A stretch of 64,000 bases of DNA from UBA1801 sp035353395. Its GTDB lineage: Bacteria; Acidobacteriota; Holophagae; Holophagales; Holophagaceae. The position numbers and the translations under genes are program-made. This document shows, piece after piece, positions 52,646 to 60,641 of the stretch. Numbering within the stretch: position 1 is the stretch's first letter; the number at the start of each line of letters is the position of its first letter. The notes under the pieces are model-generated. The model was given only the letters and a program-made list of their open reading frames with translations. It was not told where the DNA came from and made no database searches. The DNA is taken from assembly GCA_035353395.1 (NCBI GenBank), contig DAOPZL010000004.1:1-64000 (forward strand). Direction: 5' to 3'.

Positions 52646-53764
52646 TCATATCCAATTGGCGACCACCTCCCGGAAACGCCCGGCGGCATCATAGCCCCCC
52701 GTCAGACCGGCGCCCAGCGCGGCGGCCCGTTCGCGTTGTAGGGACCAAGCGGCGGGATCCTCCAGGAAGGGGATCATCTGCTCGACGGCGGCTTCCAGGG
52801 CGGGGCGAGAGATCGCCCGACGGTCATCAGGTTTATGAATCAAAAATCCGCCATCCCCCTCCCTCAACACGGTGGGAATGCCACCGATCGCAGGCACCAT
52901 CAAGGGCACCCCACATTCCAGGGCCTCGATCAGGGCGAGGGGAAAGAACCCCTCGTTGTGGCTCGTCATGAGATAGAGATCCAGGGCGGCAAAGGCCGGG
53001 CGGATATCCACCATCGGGCCGGTCAACGTCGTCCGCGAGCCCAGGGGGGAGTGCGCCAGGGCTTCACGGAGCCGGGCCTCGGAAGCGCGGTCGATACGGC
53101 CAGCCAGGAGCAAATGGAGAGGACGGCTCGATCTGCGGTCCAGGCATTCAGCCAGTTCGAGCGTCTTGACAGGGTCCTTCCGGGCATCGATCTGCCCGAC
53201 ATATCCAACGACGAGTCCCTCATCGGGGAGCCCGAGGCTCCTGCGCGCAGCCCGTCGATCTGAAGGGCTGGCCGGCAGGACCTCCGCGCGTGGATAGAGG
53301 GGATGGATCTGGCAGCAGGGCTGGGGTCCCAGGTACTTCCGTACCATGTCCTCGAAAGCCCAGGTGACAATCCACAGATCCACCAAGTTCCGTATGCCTC
53401 GGTATTTACCCAGGTGATGCCTGTAGTGCTCGTGCAGTGTCACCATGGTCGGCAACCGGAATCCTGTCCGCGCCAGCCAGGGGAGCGCGCCTACCACGCC
53501 CTTGTGGTTGCTGATGACCAGGAGGTCGGGCTTTCGGGTGCAAAGCCATCTGAATGCTCCGACAGGTCCCGGCAGATGGAGCACTTCCTGGATATTGGGA
53601 TTCCGTTCCCGCAGTTCTGGTTCGATATCCCGATGGTCCGGTTCCTTCCGGAAAAGAACGCTCACGCGCACCGGAAGCGATGCCAAGGCGGCCACTTGTT
53701 CTATAAGCACCCGCTCGCCACCACCGAAAGAAAGCTTCAGTTGCGCGAAAACAACGTGCTTCAC
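52646..53764 (-). CDS. Glycosyltransferase family 4
   Basis: A 372-residue GT-B glycosyltransferase, probably for LPS or capsule. SFGGGERVLIEQ near the start binds the acceptor side, GYVGQIDARKDPVKTLEL is the typical KDP motif, and SHNEGFFPLALIEALECGVPLM contains the E-x7-E donor motif. A GTG start follows GAGGAGG. Its GC content looks lower than that of neighbours, as in many surface polysaccharide genes acquired by transfer. It is divergent from the NtrC-type regulator, with 60 bases between. Confidence 0.88.
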   Translation of the reverse strand: MKHVVFAQLKLSFGGGERVLIEQVAALASLPVRVSVLFRKEPDHRDIEPELRERNPNIQEVLHLPGPVGAFRWLCTRKPDLLVISNHKGVVGALPWLARTGFRLPTMVTLHEHYRHHLGKYRGIRNLVDLWIVTWAFEDMVRKYLGPQPCCQIHPLYPRAEVLPASPSDRRAARRSLGLPDEGLVVGYVGQIDARKDPVKTLELAECLDRRSSRPLHLLLAGRIDRASEARLREALAHSPLGSRTTLTGPMVDIRPAFAALDLYLMTSHNEGFFPLALIEALECGVPLMVPAIGGIPTVLREGDGGFLIHKPDDRRAISRPALEAAVEQMIPFLEDPAAWSLQRERAAALGAGLTGGYDAAGRFREVVANWI

Positions 53765-53795
53765 AAGCCTCCTCGCAAAGATTCATCATAGACCA

Positions 53796-53808
53796 GTGAC
53801 GGAGTCAC
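53796..53808. promoter_or_regulatory. Candidate operator dyad between GT4 and NtrC-type genes
   Basis: GTGAC-GGA-GTCAC is a perfect inverted repeat in the 60-base divergent region. ATCATA at 53785-53790 reads TATGAT on the minus strand and may be the -10 box of the glycosyltransferase gene, 20 bases upstream of its GTG. A regulator bound to the dyad would affect both directions. Confidence 0.35.
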
Positions 53809-53824
53809 GTCATCCTGGAGGCCT

Positions 53825-55264
53825 ATGTCGAATGTTTTCCCCCGAAAACGCATCCTCCTGGTCGAGGACGAGGCCGACTTCAGGGACGTGCTGCAGATCG
53901 GCCTGGAGCCGGCCGGGTTCGACACGGAACCGGCCGCAGGGCTCGAGGAGGCCGTCGCCATCCTTTCGGAGCGGACCTTCGACGCCATCGTCTCGGACCT
54001 CAGGCTCAAGGACGGCTCGGGGATCGATCTCCTGGATTGGCTGAAGGAACGGGAACTGGAGATCCCCGTGGTCATCATGACGGCCTTCGCCACCACGGAG
54101 ACGACCGTCAAGGCCCTGAACCTGGGGGCCGTGGACTTCCTCACCAAGACCAAGAACGACATCCAGGAGCTCACCAAGGTCCTCAAGAGCCTCTTCGCGG
54201 TGTCCCCCCCCTCCTCCAACTACGAGATCTCCAATATCGGGGACCTCATCGGGGTGGGGGAGACCATCCGGAAGATCCAGGCCCTGGTGGGGAAGTTCGC
54301 CCGGGCGGACACCACGGTCCTGATCACGGGGGAGAGCGGCACCGGCAAGGAGGTCGTGGCCCGGCTCATCCACCGGTATTCGGAGCGTTCGAAGGGGCCG
54401 TTCGTGGCGGTGAACTGCGGGGCCCTGCCTGAGAATCTCCTGGAATCGGAACTCTTCGGCTACGAGAGGGGGGCCTTCACGGGCGCCACTGGCGCCAAGC
54501 GCGGGCTCTTCGAGGAGGCCCAGGGGGGCATCCTCTTCCTGGACGAGGTCGGGGAGATGCCGCTCCCGCTCCAGGTCAAGCTGCTGCGGGCGCTCCAGGA
54601 GCGCCGGATCCGGCGCCTGGGGGACACGAAGGAACGCCCGGTGGACGCGCGGATCATCGGAGCCAGCAACCGGGACCTCCAGCACCTGGCGGAGACGAAC
54701 CAGTTCCGGCAGGACCTCTTCTTCCGGCTGAACATCCTCCACATCGAGATGCCTCCCCTGCGGGAGCGCCAGGAGGACCTCCCGATCCTGGTGGACCACT
54801 TCCTGGGCAAGTTCTGCAGGAAGCTCGGAAAGCCCCCCATGAGTCTCACCGACGAGGCCATGGACGTCCTGCGCGGGCATCCCTTCCGGGGCAACGTCCG
54901 CGAGCTGGAGAACCTCATGGAGCGGTGCGCCGCCCTGAGCCCCGGGGGTCCCGTCGGCGTGGAGTTCTTCCCGGACAGCCTGACGGCCAGGCCGGAAGCC
55001 GGCGCCCCGGACCGGGCCGTCACGGAGATCCCGGCGGCGGGGTTCGACCTGGAGCTCTGGCTCACGACCCTGAAGGGGCACCTGATGTTCAAGGCCCTGG
55101 AGCGCTGCGAGGGCAACAAGACCCGGGCCGCCCGCCTGCTGGGCATGAGCTTCCGGGCCTACCGGTACTGGCTCCAGGAGATGGGAGGCGTCGAGAGCCT
55201 GCGGACCTCCTACCCGCATCCGGACGAATTCCCGGCCAGGGAGGACGGCGACGGGGATGGATGA
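53825..55264 (+). CDS. NtrC-family sigma-54 response regulator
   Basis: A 479-residue regulator: receiver (about 9-125; phosphorylation site D58, T86, K108), an AAA+ sigma-54 activation domain (Walker A GESGTGKE at 169-176, sigma-54 contact GAFTGA at 216-221, DEVGEMPLPLQVKLLRALQE), and a Fis-type HTH near residue 450 (NKTRAARLLGMSFRAYRYWLQEM). It activates sigma-54 promoters after phosphorylation by a kinase; none is encoded in this window. A pseudopilin gene follows, so a pilus or type II secretion target is possible. Confidence 0.93.
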   Translation: MSNVFPRKRILLVEDEADFRDVLQIGLEPAGFDTEPAAGLEEAVAILSERTFDAIVSDLRLKDGSGIDLLDWLKERELEIPVVIMTAFATTETTVKALNLGAVDFLTKTKNDIQELTKVLKSLFAVSPPSSNYEISNIGDLIGVGETIRKIQALVGKFARADTTVLITGESGTGKEVVARLIHRYSERSKGPFVAVNCGALPENLLESELFGYERGAFTGATGAKRGLFEEAQGGILFLDEVGEMPLPLQVKLLRALQERRIRRLGDTKERPVDARIIGASNRDLQHLAETNQFRQDLFFRLNILHIEMPPLRERQEDLPILVDHFLGKFCRKLGKPPMSLTDEAMDVLRGHPFRGNVRELENLMERCAALSPGGPVGVEFFPDSLTARPEAGAPDRAVTEIPAAGFDLELWLTTLKGHLMFKALERCEGNKTRAARLLGMSFRAYRYWLQEMGGVESLRTSYPHPDEFPAREDGDGDG

Positions 55265-55364
55265 ATCCTTGTAATTCCAGCCATCTGTGGCAGACTGGGG
55301 TGCTTGGGTAGTATGATCCAAGGTTACCCGTATCGGTCTTTTTTCCAGGAACCGACTCCTTGCC

Positions 55365-55826
55365 ATGAGCCCGTCTCGCCGCCAGTCAGGCTTCTCGCTC
55401 CTCGAGTTGCTGATCGCCATGATGATCATCGCGGTCATCGGCACGCTGGGCGTCAAGCAGTACGCGAAGTACTCGGCCAGGGCGAGGCACCTCAAGGCCA
55501 CCGACAATCTCAAGATCGTGTCCGAAGGGCTGGACCAGTACTACCTGAAGCATGGGCAGTACCCGGAACTCGGCAGCTTCGAATCCATGGTCACCCCGAA
55601 CTCGCCTCTCGTGAAGGAGAGCCTCATCGCCTCCAACATGCCCGCCAAGGATCCCTGGGGACAGGCCTACCAAGGCAAGTCCTCCAAGGCCACCTACGAG
55701 CTGAAGTGCGAGGGGGACCCCACCAACCCCGAGGAACTGGGACCCTTCACCCGCGAACCGGGCAGGATCAGCGGATCCAGCCAGGGCGAACTCGCCCCGG
55801 CGGCGCCGAGCGGGGAGCCCAAATGA
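55365..55826 (+). CDS. Type II secretion major pseudopilin-like (GspG family) prepilin
   Basis: A 153-residue prepilin. The leader ends after G9 (QSG) and the mature protein begins FSLLELL with Glu at position +5, as needed for prepilin peptidase processing. A hydrophobic helix (LLIAMMIIAVIGTLGVKQY) follows, then a C-terminal globular part with DPWGQAYQG, which is characteristic of GspG. It is isolated: no other pilus or secretion gene is nearby. Its stop overlaps the DUF177 gene start (ATGA). Confidence 0.85.
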   Translation: MSPSRRQSGFSLLELLIAMMIIAVIGTLGVKQYAKYSARARHLKATDNLKIVSEGLDQYYLKHGQYPELGSFESMVTPNSPLVKESLIASNMPAKDPWGQAYQGKSSKATYELKCEGDPTNPEELGPFTREPGRISGSSQGELAPAAPSGEPK

Positions 55827-56344
55827 TCGAACTCTCCCGTCTGCCCGCCGAGGGGCTCCGCCTGGACGGCGCTGCCGCCGCACTTCCCCTGGAGAAGGGC
55901 GAGGCGTTCAGGGACGCCCGGTGGACCCTCAGGATCCTTCCCTCCAACCAGGACTTCTACCTGGAGATCGTGGGCCAGGCCGTCTGGGAGAGCTACTGCT
56001 CCCGGTGCCTCGAGCCCTTCGAACGGGAGGTCAGGCTGGAAAGCCGCTTCCTGGGCAGCAAGGACCCCGACCTCGTGGCCCGGGGTTCCCACACGCTCGG
56101 AAGCCAGGATCTCGACGTCGTGTTTTTCCCGGAGCCCATGCTGGACGAGGAGGCTCTGGTACGGGAACAGTTCCAGCTCCAGGTGCCCATGCACGCGGTG
56201 TGCAAAGATGGATGCCTGGGACTCTGTCCCCAGTGTGGTAAGAATTGGAACAAGGGCCGGTGCAACTGTCGGCCCGAACTGGAGAAGGCCCCCAGCGCCC
56301 TCGCCAAAGCCCTGTCCGGCCTGAAGCTGGACCTCGAACCTTGA
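55823..56344 (+). CDS. DUF177 (YceD-like) protein
   Basis: A 173-residue cytoplasmic protein of the DUF177/YceD family, which is usually encoded just before rpmF and linked with 23S rRNA accumulation. Cys motifs at SYCSRCLEPF and at the end CLGLCPQCGKNWNKGRCNC are typical. It keeps the standard order DUF177-rpmF-plsX here. Start ATG overlaps the pseudopilin stop. Confidence 0.9.
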   Translation: MIELSRLPAEGLRLDGAAAALPLEKGEAFRDARWTLRILPSNQDFYLEIVGQAVWESYCSRCLEPFEREVRLESRFLGSKDPDLVARGSHTLGSQDLDVVFFPEPMLDEEALVREQFQLQVPMHAVCKDGCLGLCPQCGKNWNKGRCNCRPELEKAPSALAKALSGLKLDLEP

Positions 56345-56371
56345 ACCCCTGATTCGACCCGAGGAGTATCC

Positions 56372-56557
56372 ATGCCGAATCCCAAGCGTCGTCATTCCCG
56401 CGCCCGCCGCGATCGCCGCCGTACCCACGATGCCCTGGACGTGATGAGCGCCAGCACCTGCCCGAACTGCGGCACCTCCAAGATGCCCCATCGCGTGTGC
56501 CCCTCCTGCGGGTTCTACCGCGGCAAGCAGACCGTCCGCATCCAGCAGACCGTCTGA
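56372..56557 (+). CDS. rpmF: 50S ribosomal protein L32
   Basis: A 61-residue ribosomal protein. The basic N-terminus MPNPKRRHSRARRDRRRTHDA and the Cys4 zinc-binding motif CPNCGTSKMPHRVCPSC are both present, the latter being the zinc-containing (C+) form. GAGGAG precedes the ATG. It lies between the DUF177 gene and plsX, as in most bacteria. Confidence 0.97.
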   Translation: MPNPKRRHSRARRDRRRTHDALDVMSASTCPNCGTSKMPHRVCPSCGFYRGKQTVRIQQTV

Positions 56558-56576
56558 GCGGGTGGAAACCCAATCC

Positions 56577-57605
56577 ATGTGCCGAATAGCCTTGGATGCC
56601 ATGGGGGGCGACCACGCGCCCCATTCCACCCTTGAGGGCGCCCGTCTTGCCTTGGCGGCCCACGAGGACCTCCACCTGCTCCTGGTGGGGGACGAGACCC
56701 GGTTGAAGTCCCTGGCGATCCACTACGGACTGCGCGGGGATCTTGCGACCCGGATGGAGATCGTCCACGCGCCCACGGTGGTGTCCATGGACGACAAGGC
56801 CACGTGCATCCTGAAAGACAAGAAGGACAGTTCCATCCGCATCGCCGCCCAGCTCGTGCGGGACGGTCGTGCCGACGGGATCGTCAGCATGGGTCATACC
56901 GGGGCTGCCATGGTGGCCTCCAAGATGATCCTGGGCACCCTGCCCGGGGTGGACCGGCCCTGTCTCGCCATGGCCATGCCCAGCAAGAAGGGCAGTCCCA
57001 CCATCCTCCTGGACGTGGGGGCCAACGTCGACAGCAAGCCCGAGCACATCGCCCAGTTCGCGATCATGGGCGCCCTGTACGCCGAGGAAGTGCTGGGGAT
57101 CGACCACCCCAAGATCGGCATCCTGAACGTGGGGGAGGAGGACGGCAAGGGCACCGACACGACCAAGAACGCCTCCCTGGTCCTGAAGCAGCTCGACCTG
57201 AACTTCTGTGGCAACGCCGAAGGGCGGGACATCTGGAACGGCAACTTCGACGTCATCGCCTGCGACGGTTTCGTGGGCAACGTGGTCCTCAAGTCCTCCG
57301 AGGCCCTGGCCGAGGGCGTCTTCTACGGCCTGCGGGACGCCATCTCCCAGAGCTGGATCTCCATGCTGGGAGGGCTCCTCGTCCGGCCCGCCATGCGCAA
57401 GTTCCTCAAGAGGATGGATTACGAGGAATACGGCGGCGCCCCCCTCCTGGGCGTGAAGGGGGTGTCCATCATCGGCCACGGCCGCAGCAACGGCCGGGCG
57501 GTCGCCAATGCCGTCCGGGCGGCCCTCCGCGGCTGCGAGCACCATGTCGTGGAGCGCATCCAGGATTCCCTGGCGGCCCTGTTGCCGCAATCCACAGCGA
57601 ACTGA
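56577..57605 (+). CDS. plsX: Phosphate acyltransferase
   Basis: A 342-residue enzyme converting acyl-ACP to acyl-phosphate for phospholipid synthesis. RIALDAMGGDHAPHSTLEGA is diagnostic, and MGHTGAAMVASKMIL, LLDVGANVDSKPEHIAQFA, NVGEEDGKG, VACDGFVGNV-type and GAPLLGVKG blocks follow. An upstream GTG at 56562 is possible, but ATG 56577 begins exactly at the conserved start. A terminator lies 19 bases downstream. Confidence 0.95.
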   Translation: MCRIALDAMGGDHAPHSTLEGARLALAAHEDLHLLLVGDETRLKSLAIHYGLRGDLATRMEIVHAPTVVSMDDKATCILKDKKDSSIRIAAQLVRDGRADGIVSMGHTGAAMVASKMILGTLPGVDRPCLAMAMPSKKGSPTILLDVGANVDSKPEHIAQFAIMGALYAEEVLGIDHPKIGILNVGEEDGKGTDTTKNASLVLKQLDLNFCGNAEGRDIWNGNFDVIACDGFVGNVVLKSSEALAEGVFYGLRDAISQSWISMLGGLLVRPAMRKFLKRMDYEEYGGAPLLGVKGVSIIGHGRSNGRAVANAVRAALRGCEHHVVERIQDSLAALLPQSTAN

Positions 57606-57624
57606 GCCTGTTCCCCCCTGATTC

Positions 57625-57650
57625 ACCCGGCCTCGAAGGCCGGGTTTTTT
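57625..57650 (+). terminator. Rho-independent terminator after plsX
   Basis: ACCCGGCCT (57625-57633) and AGGCCGGGT (57637-57645) form a perfect nine-base stem with a CGA loop, directly followed by T's to 57650. It ends the DUF177-rpmF-plsX transcript and lies between plsX and pyrH. Confidence 0.9.
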
Positions 57651-57682
57651 GTAGCCGAGCCAGTCCATCCAAGGGAGTCCCC

Positions 57683-58387
57683 ATGAAGTACCAGCGCATC
57701 CTCCTCAAGCTTTCCGGTGAGGCCCTCATGGGAGCGCAGAACGGAGGCATCGATCCGGCCGTCGTCAACATGATCGCCGACCAGGTGAAGGAGATCCGGA
57801 CCCTGGGCGTCGAGGTCGCGCTGGTCATCGGCGGGGGGAACATCTTCCGGGGCGTCGCCGGGGCCACGAAGGGCATGGACCGGGTCACCGGCGACCACAT
57901 GGGCATGCTCGCCACCATGATCAACGCCCTGGCCCTCCAGGACGGCCTCGAGAAGAAGGGCCTCGAGACCCGCGTCATGTCCGGCATGGAGATGCCCCGG
58001 GTGGCCGAGAACTACATCCGCCGCCGGGCCATGCGCCACCTGGAGAAGGGGCGCGTCGTCATCTTCGGGGCCGGCACCGGCAATCCCTACTTCTCCACGG
58101 ACACCGCCGCCGCCCTCCGGGCCAACGAGATCAACGCCCAGGTGGTCATGAAGGCCACCAACGTCGACGGCGTCTACACCGCGGACCCCAAGAAGGACCC
58201 CGCCGCGACCAAGTACGACCACATCACCTTCCAGGAAGTGCTGGAGCAGAACCTGAGGGTCATGGACGCCGCGGCCATCGCCCTCTGCCGGGAGAACCGC
58301 CTCCCGATCCTGGTCTTCAACATGATGAAGCCCGGCGGCCTCGTCTCCGCCGTGAAGGGGGACCACGAAGGCACGCTCGTGGACTGA
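57683..58387 (+). CDS. pyrH: Uridylate kinase
   Basis: A 234-residue UMP kinase. RILLKLSGEALMG, VIGGGNIFRGV, HMGMLATMINALALQDGLE, GTGNPYFSTDTAAALRA and NVDGVYTADPKKDP are all hallmarks. It phosphorylates UMP in pyrimidine nucleotide synthesis. AGGGAG lies five bases before the ATG; the terminator just upstream suggests its own promoter or readthrough. Confidence 0.97.
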   Translation: MKYQRILLKLSGEALMGAQNGGIDPAVVNMIADQVKEIRTLGVEVALVIGGGNIFRGVAGATKGMDRVTGDHMGMLATMINALALQDGLEKKGLETRVMSGMEMPRVAENYIRRRAMRHLEKGRVVIFGAGTGNPYFSTDTAAALRANEINAQVVMKATNVDGVYTADPKKDPAATKYDHITFQEVLEQNLRVMDAAAIALCRENRLPILVFNMMKPGGLVSAVKGDHEGTLVD

Positions 58388-58408
58388 GTTCCGTCGCACA
58401 CTGGTTCC

Positions 58409-59740
58409 ATGGACGCCCTGGCCTCCCTTCCCGACGCGACGGTCCTGCTCCTGCCCGAGCAGGTGGAGCCCTTCCGGCACGACGAGTCCCACCTGGTGGG
58501 CCCCGCCCCGCTGGCGGTGGCGAAGCCGCGCAGCGCGCGCGCCCTGCGGGAGCTGGTCCGGCTGGCGAAGGCCGAGGGGTTCGGGCTCGTGGCCCGGGGG
58601 GCGGGCACGGGCAAGGCGGGCGGGTGCGTCCCCATGGCGCGGACCGTGGTCGTGGGCATGGAGGACTTCCCCGGCACCGTCCGCATCTCCCGCGCCGACA
58701 TGACCCTCTCCGCGCCGGCCAGCACGATGCTCAAGGACGTGAAGGGGGCCGCCCTGGCGGAGGGACTCTTCTACCCGCCGGACCCCAATTCCTGGGACCA
58801 GTGTTCCTTCGGAGGCAGCCTCGCCACCAACGCCGGGGGCCCTTGCGCCTGCAAGTACGGCATGACCCGCCACTGGGTGCTCTCCGTGGACGCCCTGATG
58901 GACGACGGCGAGGTCCACACCTTCGGGATTCCAACGGTCAAGAACAACGCCGGCCCGAACCTGGCCCAGCTCCTCGTGGGCAGCGAGGGCATCTTCGGGA
59001 TCATCCTCGGCGCCACGGTGCGGGTCATCCCTCGGCCCAGGCAGCTCCTCACCCTCCTCCTGCCCGTGAGCGACTGGCACGCCCTCCTGGGCCTTCCCGC
59101 GGCCCTGGTGGGCGCCGGCTACCTGCCCTCCGCCTTCGAGTTCTGGGATCCCGCCGTGCTGCGGGAGATGCGGACCCATGGACCGGAGGAAGCCAGGCGC
59201 ATGCCCGGGGAGGCCCTGGCCCTGCTGGAGTTCGACGACCCGGGCTGCCACGAGGACTCCTTCCTGGAAGGCATCCTGGAGGTGCTCGGGCCGGAGGCGG
59301 AGCATCTCCAGAGCGCCACGGACGCACGGCAGCGCGAGGCTCTCTGGGCCGTGCGGCGCCTCACCTCGGTGGTGCTCAAGGAGCAGTTCCCGAGGAAGGT
59401 GAGCGAGGACATCGTGGTGCCCCGCTCCCAGGTGCGCGCCTTCTTCGAGGGGGCCGCGAAGCTGCCCCTGGTCGCCTACGGCCACCTGGGCGACGGCAAC
59501 CTCCACGTCAACTTCCTGGCCGCGGGGGACACGGAGCCCGCCGCCCTGGAACGCCAGCTCGCGGACCTCTTCAGGCTGTGCCTGGGGCTGGGGGGCACCC
59601 TCACCGGCGAGCACGGCATCGGCCTCGCCAAGCGGGACGCCTTCCTCGCCCTGGCGGACCCCTACCAGGTGGAAGCCCTGCGGCGGCTGAAGCAGGCCCT
59701 GGACCCTTCGGGAATCTTCAACCCCGGCAAGGTGATCTGA
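58409..59740 (+). CDS. FAD-linked oxidase (GlcD/D-lactate dehydrogenase family)
   Basis: A 443-residue flavoenzyme. The N-terminal FAD-binding PCMH domain has VARGAGTGKAGG and FGGSLATNAGGPCACKYG; the middle GIPTVKNNAGPNLAQLLVGSEGIFG is characteristic of the family, and the C-terminal cap contains AYGHLGDGNLHVNF and GEHGIGLAKR. Members oxidise D-2-hydroxy acids such as glycolate or D-lactate. The electron acceptor cannot be deduced. No GlcE/GlcF partner is adjacent. Confidence 0.9.
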   Translation: MDALASLPDATVLLLPEQVEPFRHDESHLVGPAPLAVAKPRSARALRELVRLAKAEGFGLVARGAGTGKAGGCVPMARTVVVGMEDFPGTVRISRADMTLSAPASTMLKDVKGAALAEGLFYPPDPNSWDQCSFGGSLATNAGGPCACKYGMTRHWVLSVDALMDDGEVHTFGIPTVKNNAGPNLAQLLVGSEGIFGIILGATVRVIPRPRQLLTLLLPVSDWHALLGLPAALVGAGYLPSAFEFWDPAVLREMRTHGPEEARRMPGEALALLEFDDPGCHEDSFLEGILEVLGPEAEHLQSATDARQREALWAVRRLTSVVLKEQFPRKVSEDIVVPRSQVRAFFEGAAKLPLVAYGHLGDGNLHVNFLAAGDTEPAALERQLADLFRLCLGLGGTLTGEHGIGLAKRDAFLALADPYQVEALRRLKQALDPSGIFNPGKVI

Positions 59741-59796
59741 ACCCAGAGCGGGCGTTTCAACCTGGCAAGCAGAAGATGGAGCCGCGAAAAACGCGA

Positions 59797-59811
59797 AGCG
59801 CCCTCCGGGCG
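59797..59811. terminator. Possible hairpin between converging genes
   Basis: GCGCCC (59797-59802) and GGGCGC (59806-59811) form a short stem with a three-base loop in the gap between the oxidase gene (stop 59740) and the small minus-strand gene (stop 59879). On the minus strand a TTTTT stretch (59786-59790) appears a few bases beyond. Weak. Confidence 0.3.
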
Positions 59812-59878
59812 CGCGAAAAGGGCATCTGGCCCGTGGCCGCCTTTTCGCGGTTCCCCGACGGGAGCGCCGGTTCCTTCG

Positions 59879-60040
59879 TCAGGGGTGTTCGGGGGCGGGA
59901 GAAGGCTCGGCGGGCTTCAGCACGATCTTCTTCTTGACGACCTTCTTCTTGGGCGTGGGCTTCGGGGGGTCGGGGAGCGCCTGGGCCAGGACCGGCATGG
60001 CCAGCGCCAGGGCGGCGAAAAGGGACGCCAGCTTGATCAT
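59879..60040 (-). CDS. Small secreted Lys/Pro-rich protein, paralogue 1
   Basis: A 53-residue protein with a signal peptide (MIKLASLFAALALAMPVLAQA) and a short mature part with PKPTPKKKVVKKKIVLKPAE. GGAGG lies five bases before the ATG. The composition, signal peptide start (KLASL) and KKVVKKK block closely match the 90-residue gene at 60211-60483, so the two are paralogues. I do not know the function; a basic periplasmic or surface peptide is the most that can be inferred. Confidence 0.7.
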   Translation of the reverse strand: MIKLASLFAALALAMPVLAQALPDPPKPTPKKKVVKKKIVLKPAEPSPAPEHP

Positions 60041-60156
60041 GGACACCTCCAACAGGGTCCGCCGCCGCTCCGGGAGCAGGCATCAGGCCAATCGTCCATG
60101 CCTCCATGATCAGGTCATCCAGCCCCCGCATCAACCCCTCCTCCCCGCGCATGCAC

Positions 60157-60184
60157 GCAAAAGCGGGCCCCCCCGGGCCCGCTT
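60157..60184 (-). terminator. Terminator after small paralogue 2
   Basis: AAGCGGGCCC (60161-60170) and GGGCCCGCTT (60175-60184) form a ten-base perfect stem with a CCCC/GGGG loop. Read on the minus strand it ends in CTTTT, giving a short U-run. It follows the stop of the 90-residue gene by 26 bases. Confidence 0.7.
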
Positions 60185-60210
60185 GTCCTGGTGCAGCGTG
60201 CGGCTCGAGG

Positions 60211-60483
60211 CTACGGCTGGGCCGGAGTCTCGGCGGCGGCGGCGGGAGCCTTCTTCTTCACGACCTTCTTCTTCACGACCTTCTTGGCCGGAGCGGCGGC
60301 TTCGGGGGCGGCGGTGGCATCGGCGGGAGCGGCCTCGGCGGGCGCAGCCGGCTTCTTCTTCTTGATCACCTTCTTCGCGGGAGCGGGGGTGGTGGCAGGA
60401 GCAGGGGTGGCGGGCGCGGGGGCCTGGGCGAAGATGGGGCCGACGAACGCGGCGGCCAAGAGCAGGGAAGCGAGCTTCTTCAT
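60211..60483 (-). CDS. Small secreted Ala/Lys/Pro-rich protein, paralogue 2
   Basis: A 90-residue protein: signal peptide (MKKLASLLLAAAFVGPIFAQA), then Ala/Pro repeats separating clusters of lysines (AKKVIKKKKPAAP, AKKVVKKKVVKKKAP). The block pattern resembles basic C-terminal domains of histone H1-like proteins, but the signal peptide indicates export. GGAG lies six bases before the ATG; longer in-frame starts would put the signal inside the protein. It is related to the 53-residue gene downstream. Confidence 0.78.
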   Translation of the reverse strand: MKKLASLLLAAAFVGPIFAQAPAPATPAPATTPAPAKKVIKKKKPAAPAEAAPADATAAPEAAAPAKKVVKKKVVKKKAPAAAAETPAQP

Positions 60484-60552
60484 GCGATTCTCCATTGATT
60501 CTTCCGGCACGGCCGGTGGATGTCGCAGGAAGTGCAGGATCCAGGCCAACTT

Positions 60553-60573
60553 ATAAATAATGATATTATTTAT
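60553..60573. promoter_or_regulatory. AT-rich perfect palindrome upstream of small paralogue 2
   Basis: ATAAATAAT (60553-60561) and ATTATTTAT (60565-60573) are exact inverted copies separated by GAT. It lies 70 bases upstream of the 90-residue gene and 69 bases downstream of the NtrC-type gene stop. The composition and symmetry suggest an operator or promoter element rather than a terminator. Confidence 0.4.
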
Positions 60574-60641
60574 GTTGTTATTCGAGTTCGACACGGGATC
60601 GTGTGGCGTTTTGCAACGGGAGGGTGTTTTGCATCACCGCC

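Noticed and set aside
55288..55304. Sigma-54 promoter before the pseudopilin
   Set aside because: TGGCA and TGCTT are present, but the GG-to-GC spacing is 11 bases rather than the strict 10.
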